From: Trichostrongylus colubriformis
Taxonomy: Eukaryota > Nematoda > Chromadorea > Rhabditida > Trichostrongylidae
Assembly: GCA_963978905.1 (NCBI GenBank)
Contig: OZ022257.1
Coordinates: 35,617,919-35,681,918 of the forward strand
Length of the DNA: 64,000 nucleotides
Direction of reading: 5' to 3'
Shown: in pieces, positions 11,970 to 22,767 of the stretch
Numbering within the stretch: the first letter of the stretch is position 1
Layout of the letters: the number at the start of each line of letters is the position of its first letter
Notes under the pieces: generated by a model
What the model was told of the DNA's origin: nothing
Seen by the model: the letters and a program-made list of their open reading frames with translations, nothing else
The model's database searches: none
Position numbers and translations under genes: made by a program

Positions 11970-13440
11970 AGGTCATCATCGGGATTTTGGATAAATCAGA
12001 GATCGTCACTTTGTGATCGATTGCATCGATTGGTGACAAACTGTTCACTTGCTGAGCATTTAAGTCCCACACATTGATGGTAGGTAGATCCATATTGCGC
12101 TCATCGATGTCTATCGTTTTCATGAACACGCTTCACTCTTTGGAATCTGACATAGTCTAGCGGTCGATACCCAGTGTTGCTGCCAGTACCGCATTAGGGA
12201 ATGAATCCGAGTGAACCGTCTGCTTTGCTATCACAATCATAGGCTGTATTCCACTGTTAGCCTCAAAAGCGGACCGGCTTTGGAGAAATTTCCATTCTCA
12301 CGCTCCTGATGGAGTCTTATCAATTACTGTCAGTTTGGATCGCCCACTATTAATGTCCCCGTCTCACCCTGCTAGCACCCATGAGTGGCAGGCAAAACGA
12401 ATTTGACGACATTTGCCTTCTCATGCCCTTTATCAAATCTTATCAACCATCATCAATTCGGATCACCCACCATTAATGTTCCTGGCTCACCCTGCTAAGA
12501 ACCTATGACTGTCAGCGTTCCTGGATCAACGCCAAAGACGAAACGAATTTGAAGACATCTACCTTCTCATGCCTCTTATCTAATCTTATCAGCCATTATC
12601 AATTTGGATCACCCACTATTAAAGACAGAGTTAGGGGTAATGTGGGTAATAAGAAATCCCAAATGGAGTCATTTAGTGAAAAACTACGAGTTTGAAAGGC
12701 CTACGCATGGCGAAATCCCCGCGGAAGGCGGCCCCTTGAGCTGTGGCGGAGGCGGCCTCGTCAGGACAAGCCGCCACGGACAAGGACGGCCCGCCTCCAG
12801 GCGACATGAATAGTGGTTGGTCACGGTTAGGTTGGTCAAGGAGATCGGCAGGATTGAAGGCATCGCAGCGCGCTTTCTCACTTTTAGCTTGAAGCTCATC
12901 ACATGAAATTAGATGCTCTCGCATTTCCGAACATCCCTTCATGTTGACGTCTTGGTGATGCCAATGGAAAGCTATGCGGACTACCCGCCTCTAGACGGAA
13001 AGGTCGTCCGCGCCTAGAACCAACGGTGGGAAGGGGTCCTATTTCTCCGGTTTTTGGCCCTCTCCACCCGGTTTTTTCTCCACTGTCCTGTTACTAGGCA
13101 TCTCGGCTTTCGTATCCACTACTTCTTCTACTTTTCTTCCGAATTTTCCCTTAAGCTGCCTTTAATGTCCCCGTCCCACCCTGCTAAACACCTATGAGTG
13201 TCAGCGCTCTTGGATTAACGCGAAAGGCGAAACGGATTTGGCGGCATTTGTCTTCCAAGCCTTCTTATCAGCCCTTATCGGTTGCTGTCGCTTTCAGTCT
13301 ACCACCGCTAGGTCTCTTCACCACCCTCTACATCACTTGTGACATTCAGGGTCCCAGCTTTACTGCGACGCAAGATATGAATTTTGTGACACACTGACGG
13401 ACACAAACACAAACACACACAGACATACTAAGCGAATTAT
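11970..13440 (+). repeat. Dispersed repeat R1, copy at 12-13.4 kb (interrupted)
   Basis: Same landmarks as the other R1 copies: ATAGTCTAGCGGTCGATACC, the 130-bp sub-repeats and the terminus ACATACTAAGCGAATTATATA. It is interrupted by a 539-bp TTAA-flanked insertion and duplicated almost verbatim at 14,033-14,990. Confidence 0.8.
12623..13161. mobile_element. TTAA-class TIR insertion 2 (539 bp)
   Basis: Comparison with the duplicate R1 copies (14,406 and 14,705) gives the empty site CACTATTAATGTCC. Here the same site is split, with TTAA at 12619-12622 and again at 13162-13165. The ends are AGACAGAGTTAGGGG and the reverse complement of AGGCAGCTTAAGGGA. The interior contains a GC-rich block (12,700-13,060) with open frames on the minus strand but no domain I recognise. 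Confidence 0.75.
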
Positions 13441-13767
13441 ATATAGTAGGACTAGTACTCTTCGGGTTGAGCTGTTTGCCTAGACTGTGATCACCATACG
13501 CTCCTCAGGGTTACGAATGAACTAGATGCACTTACTCTTATTTTGCATCGATTGAAAGACGGTGGGGGCTGAATTCAACAAGTAGTTAAAAAACTGATCC
13601 AGTTAAAACATAAACAGAAGTTGAACATACTCGTCTTGTATACCATCTCTGAAAATATATCATTCATTGTGGCCTGGCAGACATATAGCTGACAGCTCTG
13701 CTCTGTTCATAGTATCCTAATCACTCATAACTCTGAAATTGAGTCTTGTTCTTCGAATAGGGAATGC
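13441..13767 (+). repeat. Degenerate 325-bp unit starting the second R1 block
   Basis: Starts GGACTAGTACTCTTCGGGTTG and keeps the CACCATACGCTCCTCAG and GACGGTGGGGGCTGAATTC landmarks of the tandem array, with many substitutions. It leads into the second MITE and R1 copy, showing that unit + MITE + R1 was duplicated as one block. Confidence 0.75.
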
Positions 13768-14032
13768 ACAACGTTGGCGGGCGCACACAACTGCGCGCGA
13801 TCCAAGGCGATGTTATGCGAAATGGGTTTGATCCGCCCAACCAAAGTTGTGTATGGAATTGAGCGGAAATTTCCTTCTGTTTGCTGTCAGCTGAACTGTC
13901 GAGTTAAAAAAAGCAAAGAAGATTGAATGATAAAAAAGATTTCGGTATTGATGTACTTCAGTCGCTTTGCATCAAAACCATTTTGCACGTCATCGACATG
14001 AATCGCGCGCAGTAGTGTGCGCCAACTGGTTT
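13768..14032. mobile_element. 265-bp TIR MITE, copy 2
   Basis: Duplicate of the MITE at 11,706 with the same interior and right end GCGCCAACTGGTT. The left end is damaged (ACAACGTTGGCGG). Confidence 0.7.
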
Positions 14033-14990
14033 AGGTCATCATCGGGATTTTGGATAAGTCAGAGATCGTCACTTTGTGATCGATTGCATCGATTGGTGAC
14101 AAACTGTTCACTTGCTGAGCATTTAAGTCCCACACATTGATGGTAGGTAGATCCATATCGCGCTCATCGATGTTTATCGTTTTCATGAACATGCTTCACT
14201 CTTTGGAATTTGACATAGTCTAGCGGTCGATACCCAGTGTTGCTGCCAGTACCTCATTAGGGAATGATTCCGAGTGAACCGTCTGCTTTGCTATCACAAT
14301 CATAGGCTGTATTCCACTGTTAGGCGCGAAAGCGAACCGGCCTTGGAGAAATTTCCATTCTACCGCTTCTGATGGAGTCTTATCAATTGCTGTCAGTTTG
14401 GATTACCCACTATTAATGTCCCCGTCTCACCCTGCTAGCACCCATGAGTGGCAGGCGAAACGAATTTGACGACATTTGCCTTCTCATGCCCTTTATCAAA
14501 TCTTATCAACCATCATCAATTCGGATCACCCACCATTAATGTTCCTGGCTCACCCTGCTAAGAACCTATGACTGTCAGCGCTCCTGGATCGACGCCAAAG
14601 GCGAAACGAACTTGAAGACATTTGCCTTCTCATGCCTCTTATCTAATCTTATCAGCCATTACCTCTTATCTAATCTTATCAGCCATTATCAATTTGGATC
14701 GCCCGCTATTAATGTCCCTGTCCCACCTTGCTAAACATCCTTGAGTGTCAGCGCTCTTGGATTAACGCGAAAGGCGAAACGGTTTTGTCGGCATTTGTCT
14801 TGCAAGCCTTCTTATCAGCCCTTATCGGTTGCTGTCGCTTTCAGTCCACCACCGCTAGGGTCTCTTCACCACCCTCTACATCACTTGTGACATTCAGGGT
14901 CCCAGCTTTACTGCGACGCGAGATATGAGTTTTGTGACACACTGACGGACACAAACACAAACACACAGACATACTAAGCGAATTATATAT
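14033..14990 (+). repeat. Dispersed repeat R1, second tandem block
   Basis: Nearly identical to 11,970-13,440 but without the 539-bp insertion, and with an extra local duplication of the CTCTTATCTAATCTTATCAGCC segment near 14,636-14,686. It ends with ACAGACATACTAAGCG and a TATATATAGTAGG tail. Confidence 0.8.
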
Positions 14991-15960
14991 AGTAGGACTA
15001 GTACTCGCCGGGTTGAGCTGTTTGCTTAGACTGTGATCACCATACGCTCTTCAGTGTTACGAATGAACTAGATGCACTTACTCTTATTTTGCATCGTTTG
15101 AAAATTTTGGGCGGCTGAATCCAGTTGATAGTAGTTCAAAAACTGATCCAGGTGAAATACAAACAAAAGTTCAACATACTCGGTTTGTAGCCCATATCTG
15201 AAAACATATTATTCATTGTCCTGACACATATCGCTGACAACCCTGTTCATAGTGTTTTGATCACCCATATCTCTAACAACTGATTCTTGTTCCTCAAATA
15301 GAATGCAATTCATGGTCATCCTATTTCGCTATACTTTAGTGGTACACGTCGGTTCGAGCTGTTTAGCTAGAACTAACCACTTAACTCTCCTCAGTGTTAC
15401 GAATGAAATTTTTGTACTCATTATTCTGTTGCGTTCTCAACTGCATCGATGCTGAATTTGTCAAGCAGTTAACTAATTGCACTCACTTTTTTGGTAGTCG
15501 GTTTGGGGATCACTACGGGCTGAATTCATCAAGTAGTTCGCGAAGTGATCCTGTTCAAATACAAGGGAAGGTTAAACGTACTGGTCTTGGAGGGGGAAAC
15601 TGAAAATACGGCATTTATAGTGTTCTTAACATATATCGCTGACAAATTTTCACTGTTTGATTATTGATAGTGTATTGATTGGCACATCTCTGACAATTGA
15701 GCCATGTTTCTTATAAAGACATGCTATGCACTGTTATTTAGTTTCCGTAATTCTTGTCGGTTTAGGCTGCTTGCCTAGACACTTCACGCTCCTCAATGCA
15801 GCGATTAAAACAGTTGTGCTCACTTTTCTAGTACTCGGTTTGAAAAAAGGAGTTTGGGCTGAATCCATCAAGTAGTTCAACACCAAATCCAGTTCGAATG
15901 AAAGGCTGATCATACTAGTTCTGTGGAATAAACAAAAATATAAGACTCACAGTGTCTTGA
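14991..15960 (+). repeat. Three decayed 325-bp units
   Basis: Divergent relatives of the tandem unit start near 15,001, 15,345 and 15,745. They keep the order of CAGTGTTACGAATGAA, GGGCTGAATTCATCAAGTAG and ACATATCGCTGACAA-type landmarks. Similarity falls with distance from the array core, as expected for old array margins. Confidence 0.65.
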
Positions 15961-18597
15961 TGCTGATTTTTTTAATGTTTTCCGTTTTCCTTTTGCATTT
16001 TACTATTGTGTGATGTTTTCACTGTACTCTTTAATGCAAAGACGTGAGTGATGACCTGTGATTTTCGCCTACGCTTACGCGGAAGGAGCGTCGTAGTAAG
16101 GATCTGCCTTTTGCTGTGAAATACTTTTAGTAGGTTTTTTGTGGTTATACCCACCACTGGAGCTCCTTATCACTTCTTATGTGTTGGCGAGAATTCTGCT
16201 TCGTTCCGAGAACCTTTTTGAGTGCAACTCCCAGTGCATGAGCGCCAAGTCCCAATTAGGATAATTCCGAATGCTCAAAAAGCAAATTCGGAACATGTGA
16301 TGCGACTTCTACAACAGCTCATTAACAAAACCTTCAGTGGTGGTCGGAGCTATTTATGTAGACACGTGCAGTTGATCAATTTGCAGCAGAATTAAGAAAG
16401 CGTTTTTAACCTGATTGGCTTAGCTAATTCCCTCTATTGTAGCACTTCAGCAGGCAGAAAATCGATCGAAAAGTTAATATCGTATACTACCTCTTCCGAG
16501 CGATGTACAAATTCATGTGTGATATAATGCACACATTTGCAAATATACCTCGAGACCTCCACTGCAGCAGTGTGACCGCCATAGAATTTATATGAATATT
16601 TCGTACCTGTACCTGCACCAGATTCAATGAATCACAACATACTGTTCCTAAGACATGCTACGCTCTCAAAAAGTGTGCTCTCCGTAGAAGTATGGTGAAA
16701 TGTGACAAATGAAATATCTATCAACGAGCAGTATAGCCTCATGACTTGCGCAGTAAGTGAATGCACTTTCTGATCGCTAAACTCAATTTGAGAAATTCGA
16801 GAAGCAGCTACAACTGATAGCCTCACCGCTATTACCAGCCCGAGGTACATTACTGGCTTATCGGTTTAGAGCGGTGAGGTCCACATAGTTTCCCCACGTG
16901 ATGCGCGCCGTAGGCATTATCATTATCGTTGTTTATGGTATGCTTTATTGGAATGCAATCATTTGACGTTCTCATACGAGTGGAAAAAATTCCTCGCTCA
17001 TTTCGTTTTGGTAGAACTTCTAGAAATTTTCTAACGATCTAAAATCTAAAAGAAAACTCACCACTATTCTAGGCGGTGGATGCCACACCTAAATAAAGCG
17101 AATAATACGACAATACAAAAGCTGTTTGAATTGGAACTCAGGGAGAGAACTTTTTTTTACAAACTTTTCTCGTCGATGGAATTGTTGATCAACTCTCTGA
17201 TACATACATCTGTCACCATAGTATTTTTCCTTAGTCTGAGGCAGACCTGGTATATTTATTGATTACCAGTCAAGCTATTGCACAGTACTGCGCAAATACC
17301 ACGGTAGAATTACGTAATGTGCGAATAGCCAATCTTGACCGACTGACAACAAAAAGGTTCATATCGCATTAATCTATAATACACTTGATAAGGGAAGTAC
17401 TGAGCGTCAGCTCAACTGGTATTTTTGCCAACTTTTATCGTCTTCACTTTACAAACATCTATCGCTACTGCAGTTTTGCGTTTGAAACATCTCTACTGAT
17501 ATCGCAGGACGAATCATATTCATTTGGTGAGCATCTTATCTTACTCGAGATTCATAATTCAGTCGTTTGTAGTTGCACATCGCATCTACCACTCCTCAAA
17601 AGTTCAGATGACTCTGCAGTGTACATTCTTTAGTAATACTGATGTAGGATAAGGAACGGAATCGTTGACCCTTTGTCATTTAACCCTCACAAGGGAAGGA
17701 CTCGATGTCGAAGTGGCAGTCTGGAATTTGATAGTCCGACGTATTTTGGGACGCTATCTCAAATATACTTTCAAATCTGCAAGACGATTCTCTGGAATGA
17801 GTTATAAATCCCTTTCATTGACGAAGGCGGCTCAAGTTAAACATAAAAAAGTGGCAAAGAGGTAAGTGTAACGCTCCATAGGAGGGAATCATTGTTCGAA
17901 TCCTTGTGGGGATGCTGTTTTTGCATTTTGTTAGACTTCTTCTACTTGCCACGACACGGGGATGCTTCTTTTGGCATAAGACATGGCCAAATGGTGAACT
18001 GAGCACTTTTCGCAACTATCATGTTTCTTAGTTATTTGTCTGTTTAGAACATAATGACTTCGACATTTGATGAGCAAATGTGGTACGCTACTACGAAATG
18101 ATTGAAGCACGGAAATTCTCCACGATGGTCACAGCGAATAAAGAAGATTCCGTTACAGTTCGTTACAACACACGCACGCACGCAAGCATGAACACACGCA
18201 CATACATTCTTTTCAAACTATGTAGAGCAGGTTGGATTCTAGTAGTAACGATATCAGTTTATTCACATTTACCTTACAGTACTGTAGTACTCCATAGGAG
18301 AGTAAAAAACCTTGGAATATCTGTATTTCAATTTTCGATACACTAAATAAGTTCTCGGACTGCTTCCATGCATTTGTCATTTGAGTTCTGCGGGAAACCT
18401 CAAGCATTAAAAGTTGTATCGTTCCACCATGCGTGATTCCTGATTCTGTGATAACGATAACGACAACTACAACGATGGCAGGATAGTGGGATCGTGTAGG
18501 ATAGGGGATTGAAAGTTCGACAGTTGCGACAACGTTCGCCAGGAGTGTACAGTAGCCACTCGAGGTTGCAGCGCGTAAGTAAACTTTTAGGTGTGAG
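15961..18597. other. No gene recognised
   Basis: Only short scattered frames (at most 88 codons) without motifs. A CACGCACGCACGCAAGCATG-type simple repeat lies near 18,171. A CACAGTACTGCGC palindrome-like core near 17,282 matches the small repeat ends at 5.6 and 45.7 kb. No SL RNA, tRNA or promoter was recognised. Confidence 0.45.
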
Positions 18598-18599
18598 TT

Positions 18600-18867
18600 T
18601 TTGGTATTAATCAATCCCTCTTGGGATACGCCGCACATTCTAGTTCCTTTCAGAATCGCGGTGGCTGGTGAATGTGATGTGGCCTACAGGATGAGTTATG
18701 ATGGCTATGTACAAGTCACTGCTTTTATCCTACCAGACGAGTCCGATACCAATTTACCGACTCTGAAAGGATGGAAGGTTTGGTTGGCTTGGGCGGGTGT
18801 TAATGCGGGATTTGATCTCCGCACCATGAGAGTGGGATGCGCGCCACCTGTTACTACGCCACACCTG
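18600..18867 (+). repeat. SINE-like dispersed repeat, copy 2
   Basis: Plus-oriented copy starting at TTAATCAATCCCTCTTGGGA and ending near CACCTGTTACTACGCCAC. The A-box-like TGGCTTGGGCGGG is at 18,785 and the B-box-like GGGATTTGATCTCCGC at 18,807. The 153-codon frame spanning it (18,601-19,062) is a fortuitous open reading of the repeat. Confidence 0.7.
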
Positions 18868-19189
18868 CCCGCTACGCGCAAATTGGAAGTGAAAATCGCC
18901 ATATGTACTAGTTTGGTGCCACACATGGGACGATTTTTCAAACGTTTTTACTTCGGAGTTTTTAGTGCAGGCAGCATAACCATTATTGTCTTGTATCGCT
19001 TGCCGTCAATTAATGGGTATCAGCGCAGTGATATCTGCCTCGTAATACGCAAGCTACTTTGATTGCCGCTTGGATATAGAATTCGAGTGTGGCTACATAT
19101 TCAAACTTTTTGCTTTTTACGAACTTTCAGAGACCCGATCAAGTACTAGCTAACGCACGCTGAGTTAAAGGCACATTTTCCGATAAGCG
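18868..19189. other. No gene recognised
   Basis: Unassigned sequence between a SINE-like repeat and a foldback element. Confidence 0.4.
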
Positions 19190-19446
19190 GATGGGTCGAC
19201 ATACCTTCTTGATAAGTAGATTCTTGGAGAACTGGCAGGATGCACCTTTTTCGCGTCGCCATGGTGCGCTATCACGGCGCTACATCTGCTCTACTCAACT
19301 CCAACGCCACCCACTTGAGCTTCTTGCTGGTTAGATGAACAGAATGGTTGGCGCCGGAGTGGGTTCGACCAGGTGTAGTGCCATGATATCGCATCGTGAC
19401 GCAAAAAACTGTTACAAGTAGGTAAATCGACCCATCATACCATTGC
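19190..19446. mobile_element. 257-bp foldback MITE
   Basis: Arms of about 110 bp begin GATGGGTCGACATACC and end in the imperfect reverse complement GGTAAATCGACCCATC. Both contain a TTTTTCGCGTCGCCATGGTGCG-type segment. No coding sequence. Confidence 0.7.
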
Positions 19447-19817
19447 AAAGTGTGTCTTCGAAAAAGGTGTGGTATGGCGCAAAGCTGTGCGGATGAGCTC
19501 TTTAGTACTTTCCTGTCTTATTTTTGCAACATGCTGGGACGCATGGCTCCTACGGACGCAAACCAGCTGCTCCTCGGAAAAGTTGAAAGGCACTGATAGC
19601 TAATTTTTGCAGTTGTTCACCAGACATAGTTGTTGTCAGAATCGCTTAAGTTGGTATAAATCTAATTGTGGCACTCCGTAGAAAATATGGAGCCGATAGG
19701 TCTGACCTGAAACCCAACTATAAAGTGACACTTAGAGATTCTCTATCGCTTTGCCGGTGATAGACCATTCTATGATAAACCCAGGGTGGCTGAGGCTTGC
19801 ATCTTCAATTATCATAT
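19447..19817. other. No gene recognised
   Basis: Nothing supportable; short frames only. Confidence 0.4.
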
Positions 19818-20054
19818 AACCAGTTGGCTGGGAATGGCTTTGATCGGCTTGATCACAGTTCTGTAAGGAATTGAGCGGATATTTTCTTTCCTCTGCTTTT
19901 AGCTGAGCTATTGAACTGGAAAAAAGCAAAGAAGATTGCGTGATAAAGAAGCATTTCGGCATTGATATATTATACTTCAGTCGCTTTGCATCAAACCAAT
20001 TTTGCCCGTCATCGACATGAATCGCGCCGTAGTGCGCGCCAGCCAAGTGGTTGA
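19818..20054. mobile_element. TIR MITE, copy 3 (divergent)
   Basis: Related to the MITEs at 11,706 and 13,768 through AACCAGTTGGC at the left, CTTCAGTCGCTTTGCATCAAA inside and GTAGTGCGCGCCAGCCAAGTGGTT at the right. More mutated than the other two. Confidence 0.6.
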
Positions 20055-21119
20055 GGTCGTCATTGGGAGTTTGGATAGTTTAAAGATCGATAGTTTTGTA
20101 TTCGGTTGCATCGGTTGCTAACAATCTGCTCACTTGCTGTGCATCTTATTCCTACACATTGATGGTAGATCCATATCCCGCTCAACGATGTTTATCCGTC
20201 ATTATGCTTCACTACTCGGAATTTTACATAATCTAGCGGTCGATACCTAGTGTTGCTGCTAATAGCGCACTAGAAAATGATTTCGAGTGAGCCGCTTGCT
20301 TTACTATCACAAATATAGGTTGTATCGTGACTATAAATGTAGATCGCAGTATAAAGAGAAATGCACCGTTACTTGGAAGGCTCGGCAATTCAGCGGTCGA
20401 TACATCGGCCACTGATATCAGAACATAAGCAATATGTTCACCCAATGGCACTGAGCATCAGATGCTTTCGCTAAAGCGGCCGTTAGTAGTAGCAAGCGAT
20501 GTAAAGGATTTCATCTCAACCGATTCCTAACGGTGCTTATCAGCCACCGTGAGCCGTCATCAATTTCACTGAGGCTATTGTACCCAACAATACCACTGAG
20601 ATCTCCGTACCCTACAATACCTGCGAATGTGAAATTCATAGCGAACCGGCTCCGGTGACATTCCCCTTCTCATGCTCCTTATCAAATCTTATGAATCATT
20701 ATCAATTTGGATCACTCTCTATTGAAATCCTCGGCCCACCCTGCTGAACACCCATGAGTGTCAGCGCTCATGGGTCACGCGAAAGGCGAAACAAATTTGA
20801 CAACATTTGCCTTCTCATGCTTCTTATCGAATCTTATCAACCATCATCAATTTAGATCACCCACCATTGATGTCCCTGTCAAAAGTTCAGAACATCTATG
20901 AATACGGCGCTCTGGGATCAATCCAAAGGCGAAACGAATTTGATGACATTTTTCTTCCCCTGCTCCTTATCAAATCTTATCAACCATTATCACCTTGGAT
21001 CACCCACCTTAAAGTCCCTGGCCCACTCTGCTAAACCCCTATGAGTGTAAGCGCTCTAGGATCAATGCGAAAAACGAAAGGGATTCGACGACTGTAGCCA
21101 TTTCACTCTCCTTAACGTA
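20055..21119 (+). repeat. Dispersed repeat R1, left part of the copy holding mariner B
   Basis: Carries the R1 landmarks (ATAATCTAGCGGTCGATACC and several 130-bp sub-repeats with CTTATCAAATCTTATCAACC). It is cut at 21,118-21,119 (TA) by mariner B and resumes at 22,006. Confidence 0.75.
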
Positions 21120-22005
21120 TTAGGTTGATTCATAATAAATCTGACAAATGGTAGTGATGATTTCTAGAGATCATAACTCAGCAACGAGTAAACGAAAATG
21201 GACGCGCGAGGTACCGTTGGAATGAGTATGAAAAACCCTTCGAAGTTCCTCAAAATAATCACTCCGAAGTAGTTCCATTCCGCCACCATGCCGCACGACT
21301 TCAAGCCGTCCAGAGACCACATCCGCAACGTCTTACTGTTCATATCGCTATCTTTCCAGGAACCCGCGGATATCGGAAGACGTCTGCAAGAAGTTCACAA
21401 GGAGCATGCCCCCGCCAGAAGTACAGTGACTTGTGGCATTCGAAGTTTGCGTCAGGCGACTATTCCATCGAAGACGAAAACCGCGGTTGGTGGAGCGTAC
21501 ACGGCGTAGAGTACTGAGAGCTGCTCGATGATGGTACAACAGTACCCGCCAACGTCTGCGTTCGTCAATTACGAGAATTGAAGGCAAATGTCCAAAGTTC
21601 GCTACGGCGGCGGTCACATGTCTACTTCCAGCGCGACAACGCGAGACCGTACATTGCAAGATCGGCCAAGGCCGAGCTGCTGTCGTACAGTTGGACCGTG
21701 CTACCACACCCACCGTACTCCCCAGACCTGGCCCCTTCAGATTCCCACCTTTTCTCCCACACCAGCGCCACCTGGACGGCTAAGACTTCAAAACTCGCGA
21801 CGACGTGAAGACCGCACTCGGCAACTTCTTCGAGCTCCAGCCTCCGGCCATCTGGAGCAAGGGCATCCATGATCTGCCTAACCCCTGGCAGAAGGTCATC
21901 GATAAAGATGGAGCATATTTCAAGTGAATCCCAGTTGTCGTTAAAAAGTTGTAAGACAATGATTAAAATTTGTCAATTTGTCCGATTTATTATGAATCAA
22001 CCTAA
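21120..22005 (+). mobile_element. Mariner transposon B, internally deleted, inserted in R1
   Basis: Perfect-looking ends TTAGGTTGATTCATAATAAA and its reverse complement, with TA on both sides (21118-21119 and 22006-22007). Length is 886 bp against about 1.3 kb for a complete mariner. It is closely related in sequence to mariner C at 37,220-38,119. Confidence 0.92.
21288..21927 (+). pseudogene. Mariner transposase remnant (copy B)
   Basis: This is a broken transposase of the mariner superfamily, which normally excises and inserts the element at TA. The first 73 codons from ATG 21,288 hold the N-terminal DNA-binding part (DHIRNVLLFISLSFQEPADI, then RRLQEVHKEHAPARSTVT). After a frame change, KVQSS... 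and VYFQRDNARPYIARS (about 21,625-21,665) contain the second catalytic Asp. HPPYSPDLAPSD (about 21,708-21,745) contains the third, in the DD34D spacing style. The region that should carry the first Asp is deleted. The frame ends at TGA 21,925-21,927 after WQKVIDKDGAYFK. Frameshifts make it inactive. Confidence 0.88.
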
Positions 22006-22331
22006 TATCTTATCAACTCTCAATGAGGGTCACCCACCATTAGTGTTTCCGCCCCATCCCGCAAAAATCTATGAGTGTCAGCGCTCTAGGATCAACCCGA
22101 AGGGCGAAACGACTTCGGTGACATTCGCCTTTAAGCTCTTTATCAGCGCGTATCAGCTGCTATCACTTTCGGTCCACCACCGCCTGGGTCCCCTCACCAA
22201 CCCTATATCATTTGTAAAATTCAGCGTATCAGCTTTGCTGCGGCGCGAGATATGAATTTCGTGGCAGACAGATGGACGGACACACACCCACACGCACAAA
22301 CATACTAAGCGAATTATATAGAGTAGGATGC
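22006..22331 (+). repeat. Dispersed repeat R1, right part of the copy holding mariner B
   Basis: Continues the R1 sub-repeats after the mariner and ends with a CACGCACAAACATACTAAGCG tail and ATTATATAGAGTAGG, the same terminus as the other copies. Confidence 0.75.
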
Positions 22332-22713
22332 TATTCAGACCCTTTCACAACCAATAAATCTGACGCGGATCGCGACGATGGTCTCGGGGGCACCGCGCTC
22401 CCTGGCCCATCCGCGTTCGGCAGCTTCCGCTCGTTGCGCCTTTCGACATCGGTGGCCCTCCGTGGTCGAAGCCCAACCGCCAGTTGGTTTTTGCCGGGTG
22501 ACGCCATGGTGCTCTCTGAGATCCGGAGTGCCGACGCACTCTCGGCTCTCGGGTAGTGGAGCGCTGGCACATGAGTTGGCCGGTGTCTATCCTTGCTCCC
22601 GACTGGAAGCAGCCTTTCGCTCAAATCTTCATGCGAGACACCGTCGACCTTATGGCTAAGTAATACCAGCCGGATGGGGGTCTACGGCGCAGCCCACTGT
22701 CGGGAGTCGCCCT
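22332..22713. repeat. GC-rich unclassified block (probable retroposon)
   Basis: A clear rise in GC content against AT-rich surroundings, open on both strands (97 codons minus, 94 codons plus), with no recognised domain. It directly abuts the end of R1 and runs into a hairpin. The composition and abrupt edges suggest an inserted repeat; the family was not identified. Confidence 0.4.
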
Positions 22714-22767
22714 AGCATCAATAACATATCATACCTGGGCTGTCAGGTGCGATATGTTATTGATGCT
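22714..22767. other. Strong RNA/DNA hairpin
   Basis: AGCATCAATAACATATC (22,714-22,730) is perfectly complementary to GATATGTTATTGATGCT (22,751-22,767). The 20-nt loop contains a further ACCT...AGGT pairing, so the full stem is about 21 bp with a 2-nt internal bulge. It lies at the 3-prime edge of the GC-rich block. Confidence 0.8.

Noticed and set aside
18601..19062. 153-codon plus-strand open frame
   Set aside because: It coincides with a SINE-like repeat whose other copies are not open in the same frame.
22331..22659. Protein-coding gene in the GC-rich block
   Set aside because: Three overlapping frames on both strands are open, as expected from high GC; none shows a motif or splice context.
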